A stretch of 64,000 nucleotides of DNA from Acidimicrobiales bacterium (GCA_028285495.1 JANQPB010000011.1:32270-96269); one strand, 5' to 3'. Shown: positions 1 to 8,322, numbered from the stretch's first letter. Notes: generated by a model from the letters alone, not told the origin. A program made the numbers and translations.

Positions 1-699
1 GTCGTCGACCGGTCGGTGAACATGGACTGGTACAACGGCTCGACGCTCCTCCACCACCTGGAGGAGGTCTACATCGCCTCGGACCGCAACATGGTCGACG
101 TTCGGTTCCCGGTCCAGTACGTGGTCCGCCCCCAGAGCACCGAGCACCACGACTTCCGGGGCTACGCCGGCACCGTCGCCGGTGGCGTGATGAAGCCGGG
201 TGACGAGGTGGCGGTGCTGCCCTCCGGCTTCACCACCCGCATCAAGTCGATCATCGGCCCGAGCGGCGAGGTCGAGGAGGCCTACGCCCCGATGGCGGCC
301 ACGATCCTGCTCGAGGACGATCTCGACATCTCCCGTGGCGACATGATCTGCCGGGTGAACAACCAGCCGACGCCGACCCAGGACCTCGAGGCGATGGTCT
401 GCTGGATGTCGGAGGCATCGCAGCTGACCGCCGGCTCGAAGCTGGCGATCAAGCACAGCACGCGCTGGGCCAGGGCGCTGGTCAAGGACTTCCGGTACCG
501 GCTCGACATCAACACGCTGCACCGTGACCCCGACACCACGTCGCTGTCGCTGAACGAGATCGGCCGGGTCCGCCTGCGGACCACCCAGCCGCTGTTCGTC
601 GACACCTACGAGCGGAACCGGACCACCGGCAGCTTCATCCTCGTCGACGAGACCACCAACGTCACCGTCGGCGCCGGGATGATCAGGGATACGGAGTAG
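1..699 (+). CDS. cysN: Sulfate adenylyltransferase subunit 1 (CysN), 3' part
   Basis: GTPase subunit of ATP sulfurylase, which makes adenylylsulfate (APS) from sulfate and ATP together with CysD. Only the last 232 residues are in the window; the frame is open at base 1 and the GTPase domain lies upstream. What is visible matches domains 2 and 3 of the EF-Tu-like fold: a stretch beginning VDRSVNMDWYNGSTLL, then a beta-barrel with RGYAGTVAGG and MKPGDEVAVLPSG, ending in the barrel with TTQPLFVDTYERNRTTGSF typical of CysN. The stop is a TAG three bases before the TTG start of cysC, so the two genes are one operon. No APS-kinase domain is fused; that activity is the separate next gene. Confidence 0.93.
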   Translation, partial: VVDRSVNMDWYNGSTLLHHLEEVYIASDRNMVDVRFPVQYVVRPQSTEHHDFRGYAGTVAGGVMKPGDEVAVLPSGFTTRIKSIIGPSGEVEEAYAPMAATILLEDDLDISRGDMICRVNNQPTPTQDLEAMVCWMSEASQLTAGSKLAIKHSTRWARALVKDFRYRLDINTLHRDPDTTSLSLNEIGRVRLRTTQPLFVDTYERNRTTGSFILVDETTNVTVGAGMIRDTE

Positions 700-702
700 T
701 CG

Positions 703-1308
703 TTGTCCGACAACGGCGGTGCACCCAAGACCGCCAACACCGTCTGGCACCCGTCCGACGTCGATCGGGCCGACCGGTGGCGAGCCGCCGGCGGCGCCGG
801 GGCCACGCTGTGGCTGACCGGCCTGTCCGGCTCGGGCAAGTCGACGATCGCGGTCGAGCTGGAGCGCCAGCTGCTGGCGGCCGGCCGCCCGGCCTACCTG
901 CTCGACGGCGACAACCTCCGCCACGGCCTCAACGGCGACCTCGGGTTCTCGGCCGAGGACCGCGACGAGAACGTGCGGCGGGTCGGCCACGTCGCCCGGT
1001 TGTTCTGCGACGCCGGCGTCGTGGCCATCGTGCCGCTGATCAGCCCGTACCGGGCGGCCCGCGACCTGGTGCGTGAGCTGCACGCGACGGCCGATCTGCC
1101 GTTCCTCGAGGTGTTCGTCGACACCCCGCTCGAGGTGTGCGAGAGCCGCGACCCGAAGGGCCTGTACGCCAAGGCCAGGGCGGGTGAGATCACCGGCATG
1201 ACCGGGATCGACGACCCCTACGAGGCGCCGGTCGACCCGGAGCGTCGGGTCACCCCGGACGACGGCGACCCGGCGGCGATCGCCGCCGCCCTCATCGCCA
1301 CCCTCTGA
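703..1308 (+). CDS. cysC: Adenylylsulfate kinase (CysC)
   Basis: Phosphorylates APS to PAPS in the cytoplasm, the second step of sulfate activation. The 201-residue protein has the Walker A loop GLSGSGKST near residue 40, the APS-kinase segment LDGDNLRHGLNGDLGFS, then RDENVRRVGHVA and FVDTPLEVCESRDPKGLY, which are family signatures. The start is a TTG three bases after the cysN stop. The N-terminal TVWHPSDVDRADRW resembles the usual CysC leader, which supports that start. It follows cysN in one transcription unit and converges on the LCP gene. Confidence 0.95.
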   Translation: MSDNGGAPKTANTVWHPSDVDRADRWRAAGGAGATLWLTGLSGSGKSTIAVELERQLLAAGRPAYLLDGDNLRHGLNGDLGFSAEDRDENVRRVGHVARLFCDAGVVAIVPLISPYRAARDLVRELHATADLPFLEVFVDTPLEVCESRDPKGLYAKARAGEITGMTGIDDPYEAPVDPERRVTPDDGDPAAIAAALIATL

Positions 1309-1350
1309 GGGCCGGCCCGACCGCAGCGACCGCCGAGCCCGTTTGGCCCG

Positions 1351-2463
1351 CTATCGGAAGCGGTCGAGCACCGCCGCGGCCTCGGCCTCCCGCAACACGA
1401 GGACCTGGGCGCCGCCACCGGTGACGTGATCGGATACGGGCAGGGCATGACTCGTGACCCCGTCGGCACCGACGGCGGCCGTCGTCCGGACGAGGTCGAG
1501 CACGGCCGACAGGCTCGTGCCCCGGTCGAGGACCATGCTCTCGGCGCCGGCGGCCAGCACCCGGTCGATGGTCAGCACCCCGGTCGGGCCGACCGCCGAA
1601 CCGGCGGCGTCGACGATCCGGGCCAGGAGCAGTCGCTGGCGCTCCGTTCGACCGATGTCGCCGGTCGGGTCGACCCGCCAGGCCCCGTCGATCAGCTCCT
1701 CGTAGGTGCGGCTGCGGGCGAGGGCGAGCGCCTGCTCGCCATCGAGCCGGTTCGGCCCCGCGATCTCGACCACCAGCCCCGAGTTCACGTCGCGGGCGGG
1801 GTTGGGGAAGTCCATCGTGATCCCACCGAGGGCGTCGACGACATCCCGGAACCCGACGAAGTCGACCTCCGCGTAGTGGTTGATCTCGATCCCGAGGGCG
1901 GCCTCGACGGTGGTCACCAGCCGCTGCGGCCCCCCGGGGCCGGCGGAGCCGCCGTTGTAGGCGCCGTTTATCCGACCCGTCCCGACGCCGTCGATCGGCA
2001 CCCACAGGTCCCGGGGGACCGACAGGACGTCGACGGCGCCGCTCGACCCGTCGGCCCGGACCACCACGATGGTGTCGGTACGGGTCCCGGTCACCACCTC
2101 ACCGAGGAAGGCGCCGGCGTTCGGCTCGTCCGGGCTGATCCCGGCGCGGCTGTCGGTCCCGACCAGGAGCCAGTTGGCCACGCCGCCGGTCGGGGCCTGA
2201 ACCGCGGCCACGTCGACGCGGGAGATCTGGCCGAATCGCCGCACCTCCCAGGCGACGAAGCCGGCGATCAGCACGAGCAGGGTGAGGATGCCGAGCACGG
2301 CCAGCATCGCCGCCCGCCTGGCCCGATCGGCCGGGCCCCGGGCACGCCGCGGGCCCGGCCGCTCCCCCAGTGGGTCGGGGGAGGGCCGGGCGGGCGCGTC
2401 GGGCAGTTGCGGCGGATGGAGTTCCATGATCGGCGGCGGTCCTGGCGGGGACCGGTCGATCAT
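1351..2463 (-). CDS. LytR-CpsA-Psr (LCP) family cell-wall ligase
   Basis: LCP enzymes sit in the plasma membrane with the catalytic domain outside and transfer lipid-linked glycopolymers to peptidoglycan. The 370-residue protein has a proline-rich cytoplasmic N-terminus, one membrane helix at about residues 52-71, and an LCP domain from about residue 95. Seen in the domain are NWLLVGTDSRAG, GTRTDTIVVV (about 127-136), DVLSVPRDLWVPI (about 145-157), GRINGAYNGG and LALARSRTYEE, carrying the Arg and Asp residues known to bind the polyprenyl pyrophosphate. Length and order are normal for actinobacterial LCP proteins. It is alone on its strand. Which glycopolymer it attaches cannot be read from the sequence. 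Confidence 0.92.
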   Translation of the reverse strand: MIDRSPPGPPPIMELHPPQLPDAPARPSPDPLGERPGPRRARGPADRARRAAMLAVLGILTLLVLIAGFVAWEVRRFGQISRVDVAAVQAPTGGVANWLLVGTDSRAGISPDEPNAGAFLGEVVTGTRTDTIVVVRADGSSGAVDVLSVPRDLWVPIDGVGTGRINGAYNGGSAGPGGPQRLVTTVEAALGIEINHYAEVDFVGFRDVVDALGGITMDFPNPARDVNSGLVVEIAGPNRLDGEQALALARSRTYEELIDGAWRVDPTGDIGRTERQRLLLARIVDAAGSAVGPTGVLTIDRVLAAGAESMVLDRGTSLSAVLDLVRTTAAVGADGVTSHALPVSDHVTGGGAQVLVLREAEAAAVLDRFR

Positions 2464-2591
2464 AGGCCCGACGAAGACTGGTTGGTTGCCGACGAGGCAG
2501 CGACCTCGGGTGGCGGAGCCGGCTCGGATGGTGTTGCTCCGGGTGTCGCCCGGCTGGCTCCGTCGATGTCGACATGGATCAAGATAGCCGA

Positions 2592-2629
2592 AAGGTGGCG
2601 TCCCCTCGATACGCCACCTTGGGTAAAGT
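2592..2629 (+). promoter_or_regulatory. Inverted repeat plus -10 box before the zinc-ribbon gene
   Basis: A perfect 9-bp inverted repeat, AAGGTGGCG at 2592-2600 and CGCCACCTT at 2612-2620, lies just upstream of a TAAAGT -10-like box at 2624-2629. The GTG start at 2637 is 7 nt after the box, so the transcript is probably leaderless. The repeat covers the -35 region and could be an operator; this is inference. Confidence 0.4.
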
Positions 2630-2636
2630 CGCAGTC

Positions 2637-2972
2637 GTGGACACGGCTGGAAACGGGGCCGACATCTCCTGCCCCGGGTGCGGCGAGTTGGAGCGGCTGT
2701 CGGGTCGGCCCGACGGTGAGCTCATCCTGATCGGGTGTGAGGCGTGCGGGGCCTCCTGGCACCGCGACCCAGAGCAGCGCTGCCCCCGCTGCGGGGCCGG
2801 CAACCTCTATCCGGCCCCGGTGGCGATCGTCGAGAAGTCCAGGGGTACCCAGCTGTCGATCCTGTCGACCAGGATCGAGTACCTGTGCTGGCGCTGCGAC
2901 CGTGACCTGATCGACGCCCAGCGCCGCAGCGGCACGGCCCTGATGCCGGACGAGCTGCCGACCACCTCATGA
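2637..2972 (+). CDS. Zinc-ribbon protein of unknown function
   Basis: A 111-residue soluble protein with paired cysteines: CPGCGE near the start, then GCEACGASW, CPRCGAGN and finally YLCWRCDRD. This suggests two small zinc-binding knuckles or ribbons. I chose the GTG at 2637 because a TAAAGT box ends 7 nt before it. An in-frame ATG at 2574 would add 21 residues but would place the inverted repeat and the -10 box inside the gene. The stop overlaps the next start (ATGA), so it is translationally coupled to the EssC-like gene and probably works with it. Homology to a named family is not apparent. Confidence 0.7.
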   Translation: MDTAGNGADISCPGCGELERLSGRPDGELILIGCEACGASWHRDPEQRCPRCGAGNLYPAPVAIVEKSRGTQLSILSTRIEYLCWRCDRDLIDAQRRSGTALMPDELPTTS

Positions 2973-4447
2973 GCGTCCCGGCGGACACCACCGACCCGGA
3001 GGACCTGCTCGACGGGGCCGTCGATCCCGGGGCCGAACCGCCGGCCGCCGCCGATGACCTCGAGCCGGAGCCGGCGATCGACCACCTGCCGGACGACGAC
3101 GAGCCGAACTCGGCGATCGACGACGAGCCGACGCCGGCGATCGACGACGAGGAGCCGCCCCCGTCGCCGTTGCTCGAGATGCGCCAGGTGGCCGGCCTGA
3201 CCTCCGGGTCGGTGATGGACCTGCACGTCGGCTCGTTCCAGTTCCAGGAGTCGGAGAGCGAGGTCGGCTTCGCCGTCATCGTCCACGACGACCTGAGCGT
3301 CATCGTCGTGCCGGGCACGGCCGAGGCCCACGTCGACGAGATCCCGCTCGTCGAGGCGACGCCACTCGACGCCTCGGTGTTGAACGTCGGCAGCGCCTGC
3401 TTCACCGTGCGCCCACCCCGCCCCGCCCCCGGATCCGAGACCAGGCTGGCCGCGATCGAGGCCAGCCGACGCCGTCCCGGCGCCATCGTCGTGCCCGACC
3501 TCACGACCGCCGCCGACAACGGCAGCACCCAGACCCGCAGCCCCCGGTTCGGCACGCTGTTCTCCACAGCGGCCGAGGACGCGGGCCTCGACGGTCGCTG
3601 GTGGGCGTTCCTCGAGACGATCCGCGAGGCCAGGATCCAGGTGGCCGAGCGCCATCGCTGGCTGCACCCCGACCCCGAGGAGCTGCGCAGCCGGCTGGAG
3701 CGGCTCGACCCCGGCCTGTGGGACCGACCCCGCGAGCACCCGCTGTTCGGGCGGGTTGCCCTCGCCTACGCCACGATCCCCTGGGAGCCCCGGTTCGACG
3801 ATCCCGACCGGATCCCGACCGAGTTGCACGGCCCGATCCGGGAGATGAGCCAGCTGCCGTGGGTGCCGGTGACGGCCAACCTCTCACACGGGCCGCTCGG
3901 CATCGCCGGGTCGAGGCCGGCGGTGCTGGCTGCGGCCCGCAACGTCGTGTTGTCGCTTGCCTGCCTGAGCGCCCCGATCGACATCGTGTTCTCGATCGTG
4001 ACGGCCAAGGGCCTGATCGAGGACTGGAGCTGGACGACCGCACTCCCCAACTCGCTGTTCCCCGACGGCACCGACACCGGCTTCCCCATCGCCGTCGCCG
4101 ACGGGATGGTGCACTTCGATGGCGCCGGGTTCGAGCACGAGGCGGTGTTGCGCAACGAGCTCGGCCTGATCGCCCTGGCCGAGAGCCCGGACGAGCTGCC
4201 CGACTACTGTGGCACCGTGCTCCAGATCACCTCGGACGGTCGCTGCCAGGTCAGCAACCACCTCGGCGAGCAGGTCGAGGGCACGCCGATCGGCGTCACC
4301 GCCGGCTTCGCCGCATCGCTGGCCGCCTCGGTCGCAGCCGCCATCGGCGACGACGAGGCTCCGGACGTGTCCGTCGAGTCCGGCTCGCCCGTCCTGGCCG
4401 ACGACTTCGCCGACGAGCTCGGCGAGCTGTTCGGGCCGGACGAATGA
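2969..4447 (+). CDS. EssC/FtsK-SpoIIIE-like protein lacking ATPase domains
   Basis: A 492-residue protein. The first 65 residues are acidic and repetitive (EPEPAIDH, DDEPNSAIDDEP, DDEPTPAIDDEE). A beta-rich, FHA-like segment follows to about residue 150. The rest resembles the part of actinobacterial EssC-type FtsK/SpoIIIE proteins that precedes the first P-loop: HPDPEELRSRLERLDPGLWD, an IPWEP stretch, HGPLGIAGSRPAVLAAARNV, a long beta-alpha segment ending in DWSWTTALPN, and LPDYCGTVLQI. No Walker A motif or ATPase module is present; relatives with ATPase domains usually exceed 1000 residues. It overlaps the zinc-ribbon gene by 4 bp. A regulatory or vestigial role in a type VII-like or DNA-translocation system is possible. 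The similarity is judged by eye. Confidence 0.6.
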   Translation: MSVPADTTDPEDLLDGAVDPGAEPPAAADDLEPEPAIDHLPDDDEPNSAIDDEPTPAIDDEEPPPSPLLEMRQVAGLTSGSVMDLHVGSFQFQESESEVGFAVIVHDDLSVIVVPGTAEAHVDEIPLVEATPLDASVLNVGSACFTVRPPRPAPGSETRLAAIEASRRRPGAIVVPDLTTAADNGSTQTRSPRFGTLFSTAAEDAGLDGRWWAFLETIREARIQVAERHRWLHPDPEELRSRLERLDPGLWDRPREHPLFGRVALAYATIPWEPRFDDPDRIPTELHGPIREMSQLPWVPVTANLSHGPLGIAGSRPAVLAAARNVVLSLACLSAPIDIVFSIVTAKGLIEDWSWTTALPNSLFPDGTDTGFPIAVADGMVHFDGAGFEHEAVLRNELGLIALAESPDELPDYCGTVLQITSDGRCQVSNHLGEQVEGTPIGVTAGFAASLAASVAAAIGDDEAPDVSVESGSPVLADDFADELGELFGPDE

Positions 4448-4472
4448 GCCGTCCGCCAGGAGGAGGGGCATC

Positions 4473-5474
4473 GTGAGCCGGATCGACACCACCAGGCTGC
4501 AGCGGCTGGCCAGGGCCTACACCGAAACGGCGGTGTTCTACGCCGCCATCGACCTCGACCTCTTCACCCACGTGTCCCAGGGCGCCGGCACCATCGCCGA
4601 GGTGGCGGCGGCGACCGGCATCAGCGAGCTCAACGCCGAGCGGTTGGTCGTCGTGGCGCTGGCCCTCGACCTGCTCCGCCGTGACGACAACGGTCGGCTC
4701 GTCAACGCCCCGGACTGCGAGACGTTCATGGTCTCGACGTCGGAGCGTTTCGCCGGTCCGTGGATGACGTTCACCCGGGGCGAGGTGCCGGCCTGGTTCG
4801 ACCTCACCGAGCGGCTCCAGGACCCGAGCCCGCCGAGCGAGCTCGGCCTGTACGACGGGATCACCGTCGAGCGGGCCCGCCGCTACCACGCCGCCACGTA
4901 CTCGATCGGCATGGGTGCCGGACGCCGGTTCTGCCGCACGGTCGACCTGACCGGGCGGCGCAAGATGATGGACCTCGGCGGCGGCTCGGGCGCCTACTCG
5001 ATCAATGCGGTGAGCACCTTCGACGGTCTCGAGGCGGTCGTGTTCGACCTGCCGGCGGTCACGGTCGTCACCGAGGAGTACCTGGAGCGCAACGACGTCA
5101 CCGATCGGGTGACCACGATGGGGGGCGACTTCATCAACGACCCGCTGCCGACCGGGTGCGATGTGGCGGTCATGGCGTCGAACCTGCCGATCTACGACGG
5201 GCCCAACATCCAGAAGGTCGTCTCGAAGACGTTCGATGCGCTGGAGCCCGGGGGTGAGATGCACCTGATCGGCGAGACGCTCGACTCGGATGGCGTCGGG
5301 CCGCTCGACGCCGCGCTCTGGGGGATGGCGGAGATCCACTACGGCAGCGGCGGCCGGTCCCACACGGTCGACGAGTGCATCGGGTACTTCCGGACCGCCG
5401 GCTTCGTCGACGTCGAGAACACCGACTTCGTGCCGAACACGCTCACCCGCACGTTCGGCCGCAAACCGGGCTGA
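4473..5474 (+). CDS. SAM-dependent O-methyltransferase (methyltransferase_2 type)
   Basis: Probably methylates a small hydroxylated molecule with S-adenosylmethionine. The 333-residue protein begins with a helical dimerisation and winged-helix region (VFYAAIDLDLFTHV to LVVVALALDLLRR). The Rossmann fold follows, with SAM motif I MDLGGGSGAYS at about residues 166-176 and an acidic end of strand 2 in VVFDLPAV. This is the layout of acetylserotonin-O-methyltransferase-like enzymes. The GTG start at 4473 is preceded by a strong AGGAGG at about 4460. It follows the EssC-like gene by 25 bases and may share its transcript. The substrate is unknown. Confidence 0.85.
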   Translation: MSRIDTTRLQRLARAYTETAVFYAAIDLDLFTHVSQGAGTIAEVAAATGISELNAERLVVVALALDLLRRDDNGRLVNAPDCETFMVSTSERFAGPWMTFTRGEVPAWFDLTERLQDPSPPSELGLYDGITVERARRYHAATYSIGMGAGRRFCRTVDLTGRRKMMDLGGGSGAYSINAVSTFDGLEAVVFDLPAVTVVTEEYLERNDVTDRVTTMGGDFINDPLPTGCDVAVMASNLPIYDGPNIQKVVSKTFDALEPGGEMHLIGETLDSDGVGPLDAALWGMAEIHYGSGGRSHTVDECIGYFRTAGFVDVENTDFVPNTLTRTFGRKPG

Positions 5475-5498
5475 CTGGTCGACCTCTCCGGGCGACCT

Positions 5499-5538
5499 CT
5501 CCGCCGGCACCGCCGGCACCGCCGGCGACGAGGCGGAG
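5499..5538. terminator. Possible bidirectional terminator between convergent genes
   Basis: CTCCGCC at 5499-5505 pairs with GGCGGAG at 5532-5538, enclosing a repeated GCCGGCACC. It lies between the converging methyltransferase and FrhB-like genes. There is no T-run, so this is weak. Confidence 0.25.
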
Positions 5539-5547
5539 GCCGGGTCG

Positions 5548-6729
5548 CTACTTCTTGACCGGGTCGGGCAGGCCGACCCTGGCCTCGCCGTTGGCCCAGC
5601 CAGGCCAGCGCTCCCGGCTCTTCTTGGCCAGCCGGTGCATGAGGGCGACGGCACCGGGATCGTCGTCGCCCGGTCGGGTCTCGATCACGCCATCGCTGAT
5701 CATGGCGTCGATGATCGCCCGACCGAGGTCGGTGCGGACGATCGTGAGGGTCCAGTCGGTCTCGTCGCCGATGCCGCCGGTCGAGATGTCGGCGTGCTCG
5801 GCCGCGAAGTCGGGGCAGTGGTTGCAGCCCTCCCTGGTCCAGGCGTGGCACTCCTTGAGATTGATCTCGTGGTAGTCGCCGTTGCGCATCCAGACCTGGA
5901 AGACGCCCTTGATGTTCATCTTGACGATGTCTTCCTTCTTCAGGCCGTACTTGAGCCAGAACAGCTCGTCGAAGAGGGAATCGTCGAAGCTCTTGGAGCA
6001 GAGCAGGCCGATGTTGAGCTTGATCGGCCGGGAGACCTTGCCGACCCGCCGGTGCCACATCACGGGGGCGATCGAGGTCTGGCAGCTCATGCCGACCAGG
6101 GCGAGGCTCTCGAGGCCCTTCTCCATGGCCTCGTCGAAGGCGATCGTGTTGGCCGAGTAGGTGTAGCGGCTCCCGGCGCCGGCCAGGACCTCCTCGGCGT
6201 TGGTGGCCACGCCGGGGGTGGCCTTCCAGCCGGCGGCCCCGCCCTCGAGCATCGACACCAGGGCACCGTCGATGATCCCGTTGTTGAGACACCAGATGAG
6301 GATGGCCGACACGAGACCGCCGTCCTGGCCGGCCTCGTAGACGGCGTCGTCCTTGGCTCGGACGAGCAGGATGTCCTTGTAGATGCCCGCCATCTCGTCC
6401 GGCTCGCGGGTGCGGGCGAACAGGTGATCGTCGGCCTCGGTCTCCCAGTTGCGGAATCGGGGGCAGGCCCGGGTGCAGGACGTGCAGCCCTTCTGGCCGT
6501 GGACGCAGTCGTCCGTGCCGAGCTCCTCCTCGAGGTGGAAGGGCTTGTAGGCCCCCGGCTCGTGCTCGTAGCCGATCACGTCGTGGGGGCAGGCGATCAC
6601 GCAACCGGCGCAGCCGGTGCACAGGCCCGAGGTGATCACCTCGTCGTAGAGCTCTTTCCACTGGAAGGTCCAGCGCTTGGTCGGCTTGGTCCCTGCGCCT
6701 GCGCCGGCGCCCGCTGCGGTGTCGGTCAT
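5548..6729 (-). CDS. Coenzyme F420 hydrogenase/dehydrogenase beta-subunit (FrhB) family protein
   Basis: FrhB-type proteins are Fe-S flavoproteins that pass electrons between F420 or other carriers and a partner. The 393-residue protein has a four-cysteine ferredoxin-like motif (C37, C40, C43, C47 in LCTGCAGCVIACP) and a second cluster in GCTSCTRACPRF. The N- and C-terminal FrhB domains follow, with QDGGLVSAIL, LVGMSCQTS and NIGLLCSKSF. No hydrogenase subunits are nearby, so it is an orphan reductase of unknown substrate. The ATG is preceded on its strand by TACTCT 8 nt upstream, suggesting a leaderless mRNA. Two family members fold as stand-alone reductases, so a partner is not required. Confidence 0.85.
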   Translation of the reverse strand: MTDTAAGAGAGAGTKPTKRWTFQWKELYDEVITSGLCTGCAGCVIACPHDVIGYEHEPGAYKPFHLEEELGTDDCVHGQKGCTSCTRACPRFRNWETEADDHLFARTREPDEMAGIYKDILLVRAKDDAVYEAGQDGGLVSAILIWCLNNGIIDGALVSMLEGGAAGWKATPGVATNAEEVLAGAGSRYTYSANTIAFDEAMEKGLESLALVGMSCQTSIAPVMWHRRVGKVSRPIKLNIGLLCSKSFDDSLFDELFWLKYGLKKEDIVKMNIKGVFQVWMRNGDYHEINLKECHAWTREGCNHCPDFAAEHADISTGGIGDETDWTLTIVRTDLGRAIIDAMISDGVIETRPGDDDPGAVALMHRLAKKSRERWPGWANGEARVGLPDPVKK

Positions 6730-6802
6730 CGAGGCTCAGAGTAGCCGCGGGCCTCGGAGCCGACCTCTTCGCCGTGTGGCTGCGGCGGTGTGGCTTCGGC
6801 CG

Positions 6803-7159
6803 CTACAGGTCGGTCTCGGCGATGAGGCAGCCGGCGATGATCTCGGCCAGGTCGTCGGGGAGGGCCGGGTCCCCCTCGACGTCGTCGTCGGCGGCGGCTT
6901 GGGCCACCAGCTCTGCGTCGATGGCTCGGAACTCCTCGAAGGTGAGCTGGGCCTGGGTCTCGTCGAACACGCACTGGCAGACGGCGCTGATGGTACGGGA
7001 GTCTTCGAGCGGCTGGGTGCAGGCGGCCAGGAACCCGGTGCGGTTGTCGGCGGTGAAGTCCTGCGGCTCCTCGTCCGAGCAGGCGGCGAGGACGAGCGCC
7101 GAGGCAACGGCGAGGCCGGCCAACCGCCCGATCGCCCGGTGTCCGCACCGCTGCACCAT
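6803..7159 (-). CDS. Small secreted lipoprotein, unknown function
   Basis: 118 residues from the ATG at 7159. A signal peptide (RAIGRLAGLAVASALVLAAC) ends in the lipobox LAAC, followed by acidic SDEEPQD. The mature part has a second cysteine pair region (AACTQPL, VCQCVFDETQA) and a helical tail. The start was chosen because TAGTCT lies 8 nt upstream and the signal peptide begins directly after it; an earlier in-frame start at 7213 would add 18 unlikely residues. No named domain recognised. Confidence 0.7.
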   Translation of the reverse strand: MVQRCGHRAIGRLAGLAVASALVLAACSDEEPQDFTADNRTGFLAACTQPLEDSRTISAVCQCVFDETQAQLTFEEFRAIDAELVAQAAADDDVEGDPALPDDLAEIIAGCLIAETDL

Positions 7160-7233
7160 CGTTCCCGAGACTAGCGCTCCGCCTCGGGCTCGGCCCCGAC
7201 GGGGCGGCGACACCTCCGCGTCGGGAGCGTGTG

Positions 7234-7571
7234 GGTTGTTGTTTCCGACCGCCTAGACGCGAAACACCGAGACACCGGCCCGTCGCACTACCTCGCCCCG
7301 CGCCGCATAAACGCGAAACACCGAGACACCGGCGGCCGGGCACCGACCACAGACCCGGCCAGCGCCGCATAAACGCGAAACGCCGAGACACCGGCCCGTC
7401 GTACTACCTGACTGGCGCCGCATAGACGCGAAACGGCGAGTTGCCGGCGGCCGGGCACCGACCGAAGACGCCAGCGGCCGGCTGCGATGGGAGGTCGGGC
7501 CGAGCCGTCGCCAGCGGGTGAACGACCCAGTGAGGGTGCGTTTCGCGATTATGCGGTCAGAAACAACAACC
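7234..7571. repeat. Gene-free repeat array bounded by long inverted repeats
   Basis: A 32-bp left arm (7234-7265, starting GGTTGTTGTTTC) and a 32-bp right arm (7540-7571) are inverted copies matching at 28 of 32 positions. Between them the sequence CGCATAAACGCGAAAC with CCGAGACACC follow-on occurs about four times (from 7251, 7301, 7363 and 7416). Spacers alternate: type A (CCCGTCGCACTACCT) after units 1 and 3, type B (CGGCCGGGCACCGACC) after units 2 and 4. The array is therefore two tandem copies of a composite unit of about 114 bp. The whole 460-base stretch from 7160 to 7620 holds no convincing gene. It may be a degenerate non-autonomous element or a protein-binding array. Confidence 0.75.
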
Positions 7572-7620
7572 GGCAGGCTCCCCGAGGCCCTCCCCCTCCC
7601 CCTCCCCGCTCCAGAGGGGC

Positions 7621-8316
7621 TCAACCCCCGGCGGCGAGGTCTCTCGCTCGAGCGAACACGGCGTCGAGCATCTCCTCGGTCAGCCTGCCGGTGAACGTGT
7701 TCTGCTGGCTGACGTGATAGCTGCAGAGCACCACCCGACCGTCGCCGACGGGCACCTCGACCCCGTGCCCGAACTTCGGTCGTGGCCGGATCTTGAGATG
7801 GGAGGCCAACGCCTGGTAGGCGAAGCCGCCGAGGGCGATGAACACCGTCGGGTCGACCAGGGCCAGCTCCCTGGTCAGGAACGGGCGGCAGGTGTCCCGT
7901 TCGGTGGTCGTCGGCTTGTTGGCCGGCGGCGCGCACTTCACCGGCGAGGTGACGATGGCCCCGGTCAGCTCCAGTCCGTCGTCGAGCGAAACGCTCGTCG
8001 GCTGGTTGGCGAACCCGGCCCGGTGCATCGCCCGGTACAGCCAGTCGCCGGACCGGTCGCCGGTGAACATCCGCCCGGTCCGGTTGGCTCCGTGAGCCGC
8101 CGGGGCCAGCCCGATCACCGCCACCTTGGCCGCAGCGTCGCCGAACGGCGGAACGCCCCGACCCCAGTAGACCTCATCGGCGTAGGCGGCCCGCTTCTCG
8201 GCCGCCACCCGCTCCCGCCACTCGACCAGACGAGGACACGCCCGGCAGGCCGCCACCTCGGCGGCGATGGTTCCGAGCGAGTCTGCGGGCGAGTCTGCGG
8301 GCGAGTCGGTCACCAC
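7621..8316 (-). CDS. Family 5 uracil-DNA glycosylase (UdgB type)
   Basis: Removes uracil and related deaminated bases from DNA at the start of base-excision repair. The 231-residue protein has CRACPRLVEWRE near the N-terminus, GVPPFGDAAAKV, the signature GLAPAAHGANRTGRMF, then DRSGDWLYRAMHRAG and KCAPPANKPTTTE. These are hallmarks of UdgB, with cysteines expected to bind a 4Fe-4S cluster. I chose the GTG at 8316 because TATCCT lies exactly 6 nt upstream on its strand. A longer reading from 8367 would run through the divergent promoter. It is divergent from the histidine phosphatase gene. Confidence 0.9.
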   Translation of the reverse strand: MVTDSPADSPADSLGTIAAEVAACRACPRLVEWRERVAAEKRAAYADEVYWGRGVPPFGDAAAKVAVIGLAPAAHGANRTGRMFTGDRSGDWLYRAMHRAGFANQPTSVSLDDGLELTGAIVTSPVKCAPPANKPTTTERDTCRPFLTRELALVDPTVFIALGGFAYQALASHLKIRPRPKFGHGVEVPVGDGRVVLCSYHVSQQNTFTGRLTEEMLDAVFARARDLAAGG

Positions 8317-8322
8317 CGGGTG

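Noticed and set aside
1426..2730. Long open frame opposite the LCP gene
   Set aside because: It is the antisense shadow of a well-supported LCP protein in high-GC DNA; its translation is low-complexity with no domain. The same applies to many other long antisense frames, such as 15641-18010 and 48884-50899.
7251..7450. CRISPR array
   Set aside because: Repeats are few, spacers are not unique (two types alternate and recur), unit spacing is irregular and no cas genes are nearby.
7586..7612. Polypyrimidine tract as a regulatory or triplex element
   Set aside because: CCCTCCCCCTCCCCCTCCCC is striking but lies just past the udgB stop; with no partner structure it may be simple sequence.
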